The notes: generated from the sequence alone by a model not told the origin. A DNA stretch of 64,000 nucleotides from Mesorhizobium loti (GCA_002356515.1 AP017605.1:6123020-6187019); one strand, 5' to 3'; counted from the first letter of the stretch, positions 1 to 11,279 are shown. Numbers and translations are program-made.

Positions 1-1
1 T

Positions 2-832
2 ATGACCGATGGACTTGATGGGGTGCGCGACCATTACCGCGCGACCGGCCTGACTGAACGGCTGAAGACCGCACTGGCTGCCTTCGGCCCGGAGGATCGG
101 CTTCTCACCCCGCAGCAATTGGGTACCCTCGACCAGTTTCACACCCGTGGGCTTGCGGCGACCGCTGAGCTTGCCCAATTGGCTGACATCACCGCCGGCA
201 TGTCGGTTCTGGATGTCGGCTCGGGCATCGGCGGGCCGGCGCGCTTTCTGGCTGCGACCTATGGCTGCAGGGTTGCCGGCGTGGACCTCAGCGAGCCTTT
301 CGTGGATGCCGCGCGCTATCTGACCGAGCGCACGAGGCAGGGCGGACAATTGTCGTTCCAGACCGCCAGCGCCCTGGAGCTTCCGTTCGATGACGGCCGT
401 TTCGACATCGCGCTGCTGCAGCATGTGGCGATGAACATCTTCGACCGGGGGCAGCTCTATCGCGAGATTCGGCGCATGCTGAAATCAGGCGGCAAGTTTG
501 CCACCTTCGACGTCGTGTTGGGCAGCGGCCAGCCGCTCTATCCGCTTCCCTGGGCGCGAACGCCGGCAACAAGCTTCCTCCTGACAGCCGACGCGACGCG
601 TGAGGCGATCGAACCGGCCGGCTTCCGCATGCTGGCATGGCAAGACGACACCGAGATCGCCAAGGCCTGGTTCGCGCAGTTGCGGGCGTTGGGTCCGCCG
701 CCTTCGCCAAATCTCGGCGTGGTGATGGGGCCGGACTTCGCCGAGCTTGCAGCCAATCTGGGGCGAAATCTCATGGAAGGCCGGCTCGGCATCCTGACCG
801 CGGTGTTCGAGGCCGCGTCGACCCACAGCTGA
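2..832 (+). CDS. class I SAM-dependent methyltransferase
   Basis: A 276-aa cytosolic protein with a Rossmann-type methyltransferase core. Motif I (VLDVGSGIGG) lies near residues 70-79, an acidic residue in GVDLSEP binds the SAM ribose, and the post-motif region FDIALLQHVAMNI corresponds to motif IV. The fold is that of the Methyltransf_11 / sarcosine-dimethylglycine methyltransferase group, but the substrate cannot be read from sequence. The ATG sits at the second base of the window, so neither its ribosome binding site nor a possible longer N-terminus can be seen; the first residues look like a natural start for the family. The next gene follows after 13 bases, so the two are probably co-transcribed. 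Confidence 0.85.
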   Translation: MTDGLDGVRDHYRATGLTERLKTALAAFGPEDRLLTPQQLGTLDQFHTRGLAATAELAQLADITAGMSVLDVGSGIGGPARFLAATYGCRVAGVDLSEPFVDAARYLTERTRQGGQLSFQTASALELPFDDGRFDIALLQHVAMNIFDRGQLYREIRRMLKSGGKFATFDVVLGSGQPLYPLPWARTPATSFLLTADATREAIEPAGFRMLAWQDDTEIAKAWFAQLRALGPPPSPNLGVVMGPDFAELAANLGRNLMEGRLGILTAVFEAASTHS

Positions 833-845
833 CAGGAGACCAGAA

Positions 846-1370
846 ATGTCGACGGAACCCCTTTTCCAGACCCATCTCGTTCTGGGTTATGTCGCGTGGC
901 TGCTTTGCTTGCGCGCATACATCTGGCCCTGGCTGAACTCGATGGACCGGGTCGCGGCGCAACGCGCCATTGCCACGCTGCACAGTTTCCGCTTCTTCGG
1001 GCTGGTCTTCATCCTTCCGGGTGTCGTCAGCCCCGACCTGCCCGCCAGCTTTGCCACCTTCGCCGCCTATGGTGACTTCGCAACCGGGCTGCTGGCCATG
1101 CTGGCGCTGCTCACGGTGCGGATACGCCCGCTCTTCTGGCCGTTCGTCGTCGCCTTCAACGTTGCAGGCACGGTCGACCTCATTGTCGACTATTACCTCG
1201 CCATCCAGGCCGACCTCCCTGCCCATGCAGGATTGTTTGGCGCCACCTACGCGATTCCCGTCATCTACGTGCCGCTGCTGATGATCACGCACATCGCCGC
1301 GTTCTATTTTCTGGTACGCCCGCACCGGAACGCGACACGCGCCATCGCCGGCGAGGCGGCTGCTTCGTAG
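846..1370 (+). CDS. small integral membrane protein, unknown function
   Basis: A 174-aa protein with about four to five hydrophobic segments, beginning with one at residues 10-25 and ending with one near the C-terminus, so it is expected in the inner membrane. I do not recognise a family with certainty. A strong ribosome binding site (AGGAGA) stands 7-8 bases before the ATG. It starts 13 bases after the methyltransferase stop and probably shares its transcript; such membrane partners of a methyltransferase are seen in many genomes, but no shared function is established here. The opposite-strand TetR gene ends just downstream, so the two transcription units converge. Confidence 0.75.
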   Translation: MSTEPLFQTHLVLGYVAWLLCLRAYIWPWLNSMDRVAAQRAIATLHSFRFFGLVFILPGVVSPDLPASFATFAAYGDFATGLLAMLALLTVRIRPLFWPFVVAFNVAGTVDLIVDYYLAIQADLPAHAGLFGATYAIPVIYVPLLMITHIAAFYFLVRPHRNATRAIAGEAAAS

Positions 1371-1412
1371 ATGGTTTGGAAATCGGCTGGGCGTCCCGCA
1401 ACCTGCCTGCCG

Positions 1413-2099
1413 CTACGCCCCTTGCTGGCGGCGGCCGGCCCGCATTTCGCTCGGTCGCGGCGCCGAGCCCGGCTCCTGCACGAGCGGCCCGAGCAGCACC
1501 TCTCCGAACAGCGGCTGGTAGCTCCTGCGTACCGCCGGGTCCTCCTTGAAGGACAGCGCATATTGGCCGATCTGGTGGAAATAGGTGATGCGCGCCCTGA
1601 CCAGGCTTTCATCCTCGGGATAGCCCATGGCGCGGAAGGAGCGGATCAACAGCGCGATGCGCAGATCGTCCATGTCCTTCACCTCCTGCGCCAGCTTCTT
1701 CGACGTTCGCGACCAGTCGCGCACGGCAAGATCCAGCAGCGGGCTGAACGGCGCCTCATCGACCCAGACATGCACGATGTCGGTGAAGAACTGCAGGCCG
1801 TCTATGTCGTGGATGTCGCGCATGGCCCAGAACGGCGCGCAATTGGTGTTTCGCCATTCCTGCAGCAGGCCGTCGCGAAGGTCGGCCAGGCTGGCGAAGT
1901 GGAAATAGAAGCTGCCGCGCGTCACCTTGAACTGATGCGCCAGGCGATCGATCTTGACCTCGCCGATGCCGCGCTTTTCCAGCACCTTGCGCGCGGCCGT
2001 GATCCAGGCCTCGCGGCTCAGCGTCTGCCGCGCCGCCTTCGCGGGTGGAGCGGCTTTGGACGGTCTCTTGCCTCTGGCCGGGGCGCTTTCGGCTTTCAT
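1413..2099 (-). CDS. TetR/AcrR family transcriptional regulator
   Basis: A 228-aa protein with an N-terminal helix-turn-helix of the TetR type (residues about 25-75, with the hallmark SFYFHFASLADL segment that follows the recognition helix) and a helical ligand-binding C-terminus. The first 25 residues are a Lys/Pro/Ala-rich tail not normally part of the domain, so the true start could be a little downstream. It lies 103 bases behind the nucleoside hydrolase on the same strand, and may be expressed with it. Its target is unknown. A perfect 14-bp palindrome in the nearby divergent intergenic region (3210-3223) is the most attractive binding site in the neighbourhood, which is inference only. 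Confidence 0.85.
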   Translation of the reverse strand: MKAESAPARGKRPSKAAPPAKAARQTLSREAWITAARKVLEKRGIGEVKIDRLAHQFKVTRGSFYFHFASLADLRDGLLQEWRNTNCAPFWAMRDIHDIDGLQFFTDIVHVWVDEAPFSPLLDLAVRDWSRTSKKLAQEVKDMDDLRIALLIRSFRAMGYPEDESLVRARITYFHQIGQYALSFKEDPAVRRSYQPLFGEVLLGPLVQEPGSAPRPSEMRAGRRQQGA

Positions 2100-2202
2100 C
2101 TGGTCAAGACCTTCATCGCCATATGCGACGCTTGCAAACCGTTCGCCGGCTTCGATGCGCTTCGCGACTCATCAAGTGTCCATCTATCGCGGAAGGCGCA
2201 GC

Positions 2203-3147
2203 TCAGGGCAATGCGCTGATCCGCTCCAGCATGAGTTCGAAGAACGGCGCCGGATCGATGCGCCGCAGGACATTGCAGTTCTTGCGCCGGCCGGTGACGT
2301 GCCACCAGTCGACGACGGTCATGCCGATCGTCTCCGGCGAGACGATGTCGACCGTGACCGCGCATTGGCGCTGCTCATAGATCTGCGGCGCCAACAGATA
2401 GCCGGTGACGCAGGCATCATGGATGGGGCGCGCCGGCGTTTCGAATTTGTGCGTGCCGTACTGGCGGAAGAAGTCGGCCAGATTGGCGGCCTCGATCGCC
2501 GCGCGGCTGCCGGTGGCGCGCAGGCGGTCGAGCCATTCCGGCGTCATCAGCGCGGTGTAGGTGCAGTCTATGCCCGCCATGGTCACCGGCACGCCGCTGT
2601 CGAACACTTTGTGCGCCGCATGCGGGTCGACGAAGATGTTGAACTCCGCCGCCGGCGTGGCGTTGCCGCCCTGGAAAAAACCGCCGCCCATCAGCACGAC
2701 TTCGCGCAGGCGGGGCACGATCCTCGGCTCCATCGTCATGGCCATGGCGAGATTGGTCATCGGCCCGAGCGTGCAGACGGTCAGCTCGCCCTCCGGCGCG
2801 TCCATGATCGTGCGCACCATGTAGTTGACGGCGTGCTCGCTCTGCAGCGGTGTCACCGGTTCGGGAAGATCGGCGCCGTCGAGGCCGGTTTCGCCGTGCA
2901 CATATTCGGCGGTGATCAGCTTGCGCACCATCGGCGCCGGGCATCCGGCATGCACCGGCACATCGGGTCGCCCGGCAAGCTCCACCACCTTGAGCGCATT
3001 CTTCGACGTCAGGGTAAGCGGCACATTGCCGCCGACCGTGGTGATGCCGACCACGTCGAGTTCGGCCGGAGAGCCCAGCGCGAAGAGGATCGCGAAGGCG
3101 TCGTCCTGGCCCGGATCGGTGTCGATGATGATCTTGCGTGGTGCCAT
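2203..3147 (-). CDS. inosine-uridine-type nucleoside N-ribohydrolase
   Basis: A 314-aa enzyme of the IU-nucleoside hydrolase family, which cleaves the N-glycosidic bond of nucleosides to base plus ribose. The calcium-binding N-terminal signature DTDPGQDD is present within the first 15 residues (the canonical form is DTDPGxDD), and the expected C-terminal half with MTPEWLDRL and HDACVTGYLL (the latter carrying the conserved HD pair) is intact. I chose the ATG at 3147, because MAPRK is where family members start and a GGAGAG motif lies 9-10 bases upstream; in-frame ATGs at 3165 and 3234 would add a non-homologous leader. It is divergent from the 2OG-Fe(II) oxygenase and upstream of the TetR gene. 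It could supply salvage of an imported purine-like compound. Confidence 0.9.
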   Translation of the reverse strand: MAPRKIIIDTDPGQDDAFAILFALGSPAELDVVGITTVGGNVPLTLTSKNALKVVELAGRPDVPVHAGCPAPMVRKLITAEYVHGETGLDGADLPEPVTPLQSEHAVNYMVRTIMDAPEGELTVCTLGPMTNLAMAMTMEPRIVPRLREVVLMGGGFFQGGNATPAAEFNIFVDPHAAHKVFDSGVPVTMAGIDCTYTALMTPEWLDRLRATGSRAAIEAANLADFFRQYGTHKFETPARPIHDACVTGYLLAPQIYEQRQCAVTVDIVSPETIGMTVVDWWHVTGRRKNCNVLRRIDPAPFFELMLERISALP

Positions 3148-3209
3148 GTTCGAGCGACTCTCCATTTGCGATCGAAAGCCTATTGATGAGGCCGTTCGGA
3201 TGTGTAGAA

Positions 3210-3223
3210 ATACAGTACTGTAT
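3210..3223. promoter_or_regulatory. perfect 14-bp palindrome, candidate operator between divergent genes
   Basis: ATACAGTACTGTAT is its own reverse complement over all 14 bases. It lies 63 bases before the nucleoside hydrolase start and 28 bases before the oxygenase start, where one regulator could control both directions. The length and symmetry suit a dimeric TetR or GntR repressor; the TetR gene at 1413-2099 is the nearest candidate. No footprint is known to me. Confidence 0.5.
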
Positions 3224-3250
3224 CTTATGTTCAAGACAGGGTGTTCGAAA

Positions 3251-4264
3251 ATGGATGCACAAGAGCGCGGCGATTTTTCCGAAATTCCGATCCTCGACGT
3301 TTCGGCGCTCTATGGCGACGATGAGGGCGCCATCCGGGCAACGGCGGCGACGCTGCGCCGCTATCTCGAGACGATCGGCTTCCTCTATGTCACCGGGCAT
3401 CCCATTCCGCGCGCCGATGTCGAAGCGGTCCGCGAAGCCTCCAAGCGCTTCTTTGCCTTGCCAGACGAAGAAAAGCTGAAGCTGAAGATCGACAAGAATT
3501 TCCGTGGCTTCCTGCCCTTTGCCGGTTCGACCATCGTGACCTCGTCGGTGGCGACCGTCAGCAAGCCGAACCAGAGCGAATCGATCTTCTTCATGCACGA
3601 GGTCGGCGCCGACGATCCAAGGGCCCTGGCCGACAAGCCCTTGCAAGGCCCCAACCAGTGGCCGGACGAGGCGGCGCTTGCCGGCTTCAGGGAAACGATC
3701 GAGCGCTATGTCGAGGAGATGGGCACGCTCGCCCGCAAGATGGTCCGCGCCATCGCGCTCTCGCTCGGGCTGCCCTCCGATAGCCTCGACCGCTATTTCG
3801 AGCAGCCGACGACCTTCCTGCGGCTGCTGCACTATCCGACACAGCCCCAGGAAGAAGGGCTCTTCGGTTCGGCGCCGCACACCGACTACGGCTTCATCAC
3901 CTTGCTGGCGCAGGACAATGTCGGCGGTCTCGAGGTCAAGAACAAGGCGGGTGACTGGGTTCCGGCACCTCCGGTTCCGGATTCCTTCGTCATGAATGTC
4001 GGCGACATACTGGCGCGCTGGTCGAACGACCAGTTCGTTTCGACGCCGCACCGCGTCATCAACCGCTCGGGACGCGAGCGCTATTCGCAGCCCTTCTTCT
4101 TCGATCCGTCCATGGACGAGACGATCGAGGCGCTGTCGGTCTGCGTGCCGGCCGGCACGCAGCCGAAATACGGGCCGGTGCTCTACGGCGACTATCTGAT
4201 GGAGCGCATCGACAAGAACTATCACTACCGCAAGAAGAAGGCGGCGGAAGCCGCCGGCGCATAA
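3251..4264 (+). CDS. 2-oxoglutarate/Fe(II)-dependent oxygenase, isopenicillin N synthase-like
   Basis: A 337-aa enzyme with the N-terminal DIOX_N domain (residues about 10-120) and a C-terminal double-stranded beta-helix. The iron triad is visible: His and Asp in SAPHTDYGF and the distal His in STPHRV; the 2-oxoglutarate-binding Arg-X-Ser appears as RYS just after it. Family members hydroxylate or oxidise small molecules; the substrate is not evident. The start ATG at 3251 is chosen because MDAQ is followed directly by the domain; an ATG at 3227 is an alternative. It precedes an amino-acid-type ABC transporter by 30 bases and is probably the first gene of that operon, so it may act on the imported compound. 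Confidence 0.88.
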   Translation: MDAQERGDFSEIPILDVSALYGDDEGAIRATAATLRRYLETIGFLYVTGHPIPRADVEAVREASKRFFALPDEEKLKLKIDKNFRGFLPFAGSTIVTSSVATVSKPNQSESIFFMHEVGADDPRALADKPLQGPNQWPDEAALAGFRETIERYVEEMGTLARKMVRAIALSLGLPSDSLDRYFEQPTTFLRLLHYPTQPQEEGLFGSAPHTDYGFITLLAQDNVGGLEVKNKAGDWVPAPPVPDSFVMNVGDILARWSNDQFVSTPHRVINRSGRERYSQPFFFDPSMDETIEALSVCVPAGTQPKYGPVLYGDYLMERIDKNYHYRKKKAAEAAGA

Positions 4265-4294
4265 CGGCAAACAAGCAAAGAAAGGGGAACAGCA

Positions 4295-5152
4295 ATGAAT
4301 GCATATCTGCGAATGACCGGCCTTGCGCTGGCGATATCCACCATGGCCTGGGGCGGGTTTTCCCGGGCCGCCGAGATTGCGAAATCCACCGACGTCAAGC
4401 AGAGCGGGACGCTCGCCGTCGCCAACACGCTGGACTATGCGCCGTTTGAATATCTCGACGCCGACGGCAAGCAGACCGGCATCATCATCGAACTGGCCGG
4501 CGAGGTGGCCAAGCTCGTCGACGCCAAGCTCGACGTGCAGCGCACGCCGTTCCCCTCGATGATCCCCGGCCTGGCCGCCGGCCGCTTCAAGATCGCCTGG
4601 GAGACGTTCTCGGCCACGCCCGAGCGGCTGAAGCAGGTCGATTTCGTCATGTTCCTCAAGGCGGGTCTCGCCGTCTCGACTTCGCCGGACAAGAAGGCGA
4701 GCTTCAGCGGCGACACCCCGCTCTGCGGCAAGCGCATCGGCGTCTCGGCCGGCAGCGCCTCCGACTTCCTGGTCGACAAGCTGAGCAAGGAGTGCACCGA
4801 CAAGGGCCAGGCGGCCATCGCGAAGTCAGTCTTCAACTCCTCGACGGATATCGTCCAGGCCGTGCTGTCCGATCGTGTCGACGCCCGCATGGACGATGCA
4901 ACCGCTTCGAGCTATTTCGAGGTGACGAGCAAGGGCCAACTGGTGGTGCTGCCGACGCTTTACGATGTCGCGCCGCTCGGCATGGCGATCGCCAAGGACG
5001 ACAAGGAGACCGCCGACATGATGGTGGCAGCGCTCGCCGAACTGTTCAAGAACGGCACCTACAAGGCTACCCTGGAAAAGTATGGCATGGGCGCCTACGC
5101 GATCAAGGAACCTTACTTCGTCGGCACCATGAACGCGCTGCGCGCCGAATAG
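4295..5152 (+). CDS. periplasmic substrate-binding protein of an amino-acid-type ABC transporter
   Basis: A 285-aa exported protein: a signal peptide covers about residues 1-25 (hydrophobic core followed by FSRAAEIA), then a bilobed SBP_bac_3 domain starts with the typical GTLAVANTLDYAPFEYLDADGK region. A conserved pair-forming region (PLCGKRIGVSAGS) marks the second lobe. Family 3 proteins bind polar amino acids, opines or related cations. The permease and ATPase genes follow. A strong hairpin separates this gene from the permease, the usual device for making more binding protein than membrane parts. Ribosome binding site AAAGGGG lies 7 or so bases before the ATG. Confidence 0.9.
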   Translation: MNAYLRMTGLALAISTMAWGGFSRAAEIAKSTDVKQSGTLAVANTLDYAPFEYLDADGKQTGIIIELAGEVAKLVDAKLDVQRTPFPSMIPGLAAGRFKIAWETFSATPERLKQVDFVMFLKAGLAVSTSPDKKASFSGDTPLCGKRIGVSAGSASDFLVDKLSKECTDKGQAAIAKSVFNSSTDIVQAVLSDRVDARMDDATASSYFEVTSKGQLVVLPTLYDVAPLGMAIAKDDKETADMMVAALAELFKNGTYKATLEKYGMGAYAIKEPYFVGTMNALRAE

Positions 5153-5159
5153 GAATTAC

Positions 5160-5188
5160 CCGGCGCCTGATCCTGGGTCAGGCGCCGG
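5160..5188 (+). terminator. intercistronic hairpin behind the binding-protein gene
   Basis: A perfect 11-bp inverted repeat (5160-5170 against 5178-5188) with a 7-base loop. No T-tract follows, so it is better seen as a partial terminator or mRNA-stabilising stem between the highly expressed binding protein and the permease than as a full stop. Confidence 0.7.
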
Positions 5189-5209
5189 CCAGCAACCAGG
5201 AGACCATTG

Positions 5210-6151
5210 ATGGGCATGGCCCACCAGACCGAGATCGGCGTCGAGCCAGGCGTTGCCGTCGCCGTGTCACGACTGACCGTCGTGCCGCAGCGCCGCTATG
5301 GTATCTGGGTCGGCACGGCGTTCGCCTTGCTGCTGGCCTTCCTGATCATCCGCGCCTTCGCCAGCAACCCGGCCTTCGCCTGGGGCACGGCCGCCGGTTA
5401 TCTCTTTCACCCCTCGATCATGCGCGGCCTCGGCAACACGCTGGTGCTCACTGTCATCATCATGCTGCTGGCGATCGTGGTCGGCACCGTCATCGCCATC
5501 ATGCGTGTGTCGCCAAGCCCGGTGCTGCGTGGCTTCGCGGGCGTCTATGTCTGGTTCTTCCGGGGTGTCCCGGCGCTGATCCAGCTGATCTTCTGGTTCA
5601 ACCTGTCTCTGCTGGTGCGCGAAATCTCGCTCACCCTGCCTTTCCTGGGCACGCTGTTTTCCGTGCGCACCAATGATTTCATGACGCCGTTCTTCTCGGC
5701 CGTCGTCGCGCTTTCGCTGTGCGAGGCCGGCTATATGGCCGAGATCATCCGCGCCGGTATCAAGTCGGTGCCGTCTGGCCAGTCGGAAGCGGCGAGCGCG
5801 CTCGGCATGCCCTACCGCATGATCCTGAAGCGCATCACCCTGCCGCAGGCCATGCGCTTCGTGCTGCCGCCGACCGGCAACGAGGCGATCAACCTCTTGA
5901 AGATGACCTCGCTTGTGACCTTCATCGCCGTCGACGACCTGTTCTATACCGCGCAAAGCATCTATGCCCGCACCTTCGAGACCATCCCGCTCTTGATCGT
6001 GGTCGCCTTCTGGTATCTCGCCGTGGTCAGCATCATGTCGGTGGGACAGCATTTCCTGGAGCGCCATTTCGGCCGCAGCGACATGCGCCGAGAACCACTG
6101 ACGAGGCGCGCCTTGCGCAATCTGATCAGCCTGCGCGGCGTTGCCCAATGA
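5210..6151 (+). CDS. ABC transporter permease, polar amino-acid (HisM/GlnP) type
   Basis: A 313-aa inner-membrane protein with an N-terminal TM segment (about 30-50) and the BPD_transp_1 core. The EAA loop that contacts the ATPase is recognisable as [21 protein letters not shown]. The HisM/GlnP-type amphipathic block [17 protein letters not shown] is present near residue 80. The ATG at 5210 has AGGAG seven bases upstream; TTG at 5207 and ATG at 5216 are alternatives. Its stop overlaps the ATPase start by four bases (ATGA), which implies translational coupling. Confidence 0.9.
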   Translation: MGMAHQTEIGVEPGVAVAVSRLTVVPQRRYGIWVGTAFALLLAFLIIRAFASNPAFAWGTAAGYLFHPSIMRGLGNTLVLTVIIMLLAIVVGTVIAIMRVSPSPVLRGFAGVYVWFFRGVPALIQLIFWFNLSLLVREISLTLPFLGTLFSVRTNDFMTPFFSAVVALSLCEAGYMAEIIRAGIKSVPSGQSEAASALGMPYRMILKRITLPQAMRFVLPPTGNEAINLLKMTSLVTFIAVDDLFYTAQSIYARTFETIPLLIVVAFWYLAVVSIMSVGQHFLERHFGRSDMRREPLTRRALRNLISLRGVAQ

Positions 6152-6954
6152 GCGACGTGAAGTCCGAAAACCGCACCCGCTTCGGCGTGCCGGCCGACTC
6201 CATGGTGTTCGCGCGTGGCGTGCGCAAAACCTATGGCTCGCTTGAGGTCCTCAAGGGTGTCGACTTTGATGTGGCCGAGGGAACGGTGGCCTGTATCATC
6301 GGTCCGTCGGGATCCGGCAAGAGCACGTTCCTGCGCTGCATCAACCATCTGGAAAAACTCAGCGGCGGCATCCTGTTGGTCGACGGCCAGTTCGTCGGCT
6401 ACGACCTCCAGGGCGACAGGCTCTACGAGGTCAAGGACGATCTCCTGTGCCAGCGCCGGGCCGAGATCGGCATGCTGTTCCAGTCGTTCAACCTGTTCTC
6501 GCACATGACGGTGATGGAGAACCTGATCGAGGCACCGACGCAGGTGCGGCGCGTCCCGCTCGACCAGGCCAAGGCCGAGGCGGAAGTGCTGCTGCGGCGC
6601 GTCGGCCTTGCCGACAAGGTCGACCGTTATCCGCGCGAACTGTCCGGCGGCCAGCAGCAGCGCGTGGCGATCGCGCGTGCCATGGCGATGAAGCCGAAGG
6701 TGCTTTTGTTCGACGAGCCGACATCGGCGCTCGACCCGGAATTGGTCGGCGAAGTGCTGCAGGTGATGCGCGATCTGGCCGAGAGCGGGATGACGATGGT
6801 CGTCGTCACCCACGAAATCGGCTTTGCCCGCGAGATCGGCGATCAGCTGGTCTTCATGGATGGCGGCGTGATCGTCGAACGCGGCGCGCCGCGCGAGATG
6901 ATCGCCAACCCGCAATCGCCGCGCACCCGCGAGTTTTTGTCCCGGGTTCTCTGA
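6148..6954 (+). CDS. ABC transporter ATP-binding protein, polar amino-acid type
   Basis: A 268-aa cytosolic ATPase that drives the preceding permease. Walker [10 protein letters not shown] lies at residues 52-60, the signature LSGGQQQR near 165, Walker [13 protein letters not shown] near 187, and the switch His in [11 protein letters not shown]. The insertion between Walker A and Q-loop is slightly longer than in GlnQ, as in many proteobacterial homologues. The start is set by the 4-base overlap with the permease; longer readings upstream only run through the permease in another frame. The operon ends here; the convergent oxyR gene finishes 18 bases away. Confidence 0.93.
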   Translation: MSDVKSENRTRFGVPADSMVFARGVRKTYGSLEVLKGVDFDVAEGTVACIIGPSGSGKSTFLRCINHLEKLSGGILLVDGQFVGYDLQGDRLYEVKDDLLCQRRAEIGMLFQSFNLFSHMTVMENLIEAPTQVRRVPLDQAKAEAEVLLRRVGLADKVDRYPRELSGGQQQRVAIARAMAMKPKVLLFDEPTSALDPELVGEVLQVMRDLAESGMTMVVVTHEIGFAREIGDQLVFMDGGVIVERGAPREMIANPQSPRTREFLSRVL

Positions 6955-6972
6955 CGTCCGGCTGGTCGCTTC

Positions 6973-7881
6973 TCACGCCGCCAGCATCGCCGCGCCGAGG
7001 CTGCGGATGATTTTGGCCAGTTCGACGCATTCGCCATGCCTTGCATTGTTGCGTCGCCAGGCAAGGCAGATCATGCGTTGCGGCATCGGCTCCTGGAACG
7101 GCACGATCTTGAGGTCGGGGATGGTGCCGGCAGGCCCGGCCGCCATTTCCGGGATGAGCGTCACGCCGAGTCCGTGCGCCACCATCTGCAACAGCGTGGT
7201 CAGGCTGGTGGCGCCGTAGCTGGCCATCGCCACCGGCCGCACATTGCCGCAGACGGCGAGCGCTTGTTCGCGCAGGCAATGGCCTTCCTCCAGCAGCATC
7301 AGCCGCTCCAGTGCCGGGCTTTCGGGCGGCACCGGCGGCGAGGCGAAGGCCGGATCGCCTGCCGGCACGGCGAGGAAGAAACGGTCGGGGAAAAGGGCCT
7401 CGGTGATCAGACCGGGATGGTCGAGCGGAAGCGCGGCGATAAAAGCGTCGAGCTTGCGCGATGCGACGTCCTCGACCAGGGCAGTGGTGACCGCCTCGCG
7501 CAGTTCGAGCTGCAGGGCCGGGAAATGCTTTTTCAGTTCGGGCAAGGCGCGCGGCAGAAGATAGGGCGCGACGGTCGGGATGATGCCCAGCCGGAAACGC
7601 CCTTCCATGGCCGTTCGGCCGCGCCGGGCCGTGGTTTCGACGTCGCGTATGTCGGCCAGGATGCGTTCGATGCGCGGCAAGAGCGCGATCGCTTCGTCGG
7701 TCATGCGCACCGACTTGCCGCCGCGTTCGAACAGCCGGCAGTTCAGCCGCTCTTCCATTTCGGCGATCTGCGAGGACAGTGCCGGCTGGCTGACACCGGC
7801 GAGCTTTGCCGCCCGCCCGAAATGCAGCGTCTGCGCCAGCGCGTCGAAATAATGCATCTGGCGAACTGTCAATCCGATCAT
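6973..7881 (-). CDS. oxyR: hydrogen peroxide-sensing LysR regulator OxyR
   Basis: A 302-aa LysR protein. The winged HTH is at residues 1-60 (HFGRAAKLAGVSQPALSSQI). The identification as OxyR rests on the redox pair: Cys202 and Cys211 in GHCLREQALAVC, spaced nine apart as Cys199 and Cys208 of E. coli OxyR. Peroxide forms a disulfide between them and the protein then activates transcription. It is divergent from katG with a 148-bp spacer, the standard rhizobial arrangement, so katG is its expected target and it probably regulates itself. The ATG at 7881 begins MIGLTVRQMHYF, where the family usually starts. Confidence 0.93.
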   Translation of the reverse strand: MIGLTVRQMHYFDALAQTLHFGRAAKLAGVSQPALSSQIAEMEERLNCRLFERGGKSVRMTDEAIALLPRIERILADIRDVETTARRGRTAMEGRFRLGIIPTVAPYLLPRALPELKKHFPALQLELREAVTTALVEDVASRKLDAFIAALPLDHPGLITEALFPDRFFLAVPAGDPAFASPPVPPESPALERLMLLEEGHCLREQALAVCGNVRPVAMASYGATSLTTLLQMVAHGLGVTLIPEMAAGPAGTIPDLKIVPFQEPMPQRMICLAWRRNNARHGECVELAKIIRSLGAAMLAA

Positions 7882-7894
7882 AAGAAAACCCTAT
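7880..7894. promoter_or_regulatory. candidate LysR/OxyR box at the oxyR start
   Basis: ATAA-N7-CTAT matches the OxyR half-site consensus ATAG-N7-CTAT with one mismatch and the correct 7-base spacing. It overlaps the oxyR start codon, a place typical for autoregulation, and lies in the divergent oxyR-katG spacer. Further half-sites needed for a tetrameric OxyR are not clear to me. Confidence 0.35.
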
Positions 7895-7942
7895 CGAAAT
7901 GAACAGGAAAGGCAATTTGTTTTTATCGCGAATGCGGCCTAG

Positions 7943-10228
<2,286 letters not shown>

Positions 10229-10253
10229 TCCAGACAAAGCTCTATCCAACAAA

Positions 10254-10279
10254 AAGGCGCGGGCCGTGGCCCGCGCCTT
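10254..10279. terminator. terminator hairpin between convergent katG and aqpZ
   Basis: A perfect 12-bp inverted repeat (10254-10265 against 10268-10279). An A-tract on its left side becomes a T-run on the minus strand, making it a good terminator for aqpZ; for katG the following bases are less T-rich, so it is probably shared but stronger for aqpZ. Confidence 0.75.
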
Positions 10280-10299
10280 CTGCATTCAGCCTTTCGAGA

Positions 10300-10977
10300 T
10301 CAATCCTTCTCGAAGATGCGTGCCTTGGCGACGACGCCGGCGATGGCGCCGCCGATCAGCGGCGCGACGATGAACAGCCAGAGCTGGCTGAGTGCCGCAC
10401 CGCCGGTGAACAGCGCCGGGCCGATGGAGCGGGCCGGATTGACCGAGGTGCCGGTGACCGGAATCATCGCGAAGTGAATGCCGGCCAGCGTCAGGCCGAT
10501 GACCAGGCCGGCAAACGCCGTCGAGTGCTTTTCAGCGGTCACGCCGAGGATCACCGTGACGAAGGTGAAGGTGCCGATCAGCTCCCACAGGAACGCCGAG
10601 CTCATGCCCCATTTCGTCTCGTCCCAGCCATTGGCGCCGAAGCCGCCGGTGTGGCCGCCGGCCTGGCCGGAAACGATGATCCACAATGCCAGCGAAGCCA
10701 GGATGGCGCCGATGATCTGCGCGATCCAATAGGGGATGACGTCCTTGGCCGGCAGCCGGCCGGCGAGGAAGACGCCGAGCGTCACCGCCGGATTGAGATG
10801 CGCGCCCGAAATCGGGCCGATTGCATAGGCGGCGGCGATGAGGCCGATGCCGAATGCCAGACCAATACCTTCCTGGCCGAGCGGCAGCGCGCCGCCGAAG
10901 CCGCCCGTCACCACCGACGCCGTGCCGATGAACACCAACAGAAATGTGCCTAGAACTTCCGCCAGATAAGTTTTCAT
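10300..10977 (-). CDS. aqpZ: aquaporin Z
   Basis: A 225-aa six-helix water channel of the inner membrane. Both pore loops are intact: NPA at residues 62-64 and NPAR at 180-183. The selectivity filter reads Phe42, His168, Thr177, Arg183, which is the water-specific set of AqpZ rather than the glycerol facilitator set. The start at 10977 has AGGAGAG upstream and gives MKTYLAEVLGTF, the usual beginning; the longer in-frame stretch to 11112 is not homologous. It is convergent with katG and shares a terminator hairpin with it. Confidence 0.93.
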   Translation of the reverse strand: MKTYLAEVLGTFLLVFIGTASVVTGGFGGALPLGQEGIGLAFGIGLIAAAYAIGPISGAHLNPAVTLGVFLAGRLPAKDVIPYWIAQIIGAILASLALWIIVSGQAGGHTGGFGANGWDETKWGMSSAFLWELIGTFTFVTVILGVTAEKHSTAFAGLVIGLTLAGIHFAMIPVTGTSVNPARSIGPALFTGGAALSQLWLFIVAPLIGGAIAGVVAKARIFEKD

Positions 10978-11279
10978 TGCCCTCTCCTCGTAGCGATCCG
11001 CCGGTCCACGTTTTCCGCGCCGCGAATCATGCTGTGAAGAGTATTCCCAAGCGAAAAACTTGGAAAGCTGAGCGGTTGCGCCACAAGCCGTGCTTGCGGT
11101 CGCCAGTTGCAAACATTAGAGACCTTGCATTTATTGATCGATCTGCTGTTGCCGGCCCGCGATATTTATGGATCGGACAGATTTCAGAAGGCCGCTTTGT
11201 CGCGAGATGGGGCGGGGTTCAATCCGGACGCGAAAGGCTCTAAGAGCAGGCGATAGATCTCGATTTGATGGAATGATCA
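10978..11279. other. intergenic, promoters of aqpZ and the rRNA methyltransferase gene
   Basis: A 302-bp divergent spacer. Apart from the aqpZ ribosome binding site at its left edge I see no gene, clear repeat or RNA motif. Confidence 0.5.

Noticed and set aside
2417..4270. 617-codon open frame on the minus strand
   Set aside because: It runs opposite the oxygenase and through the nucleoside hydrolase in another frame; Arg/Ala-rich shadow of high-GC genes without domain features.
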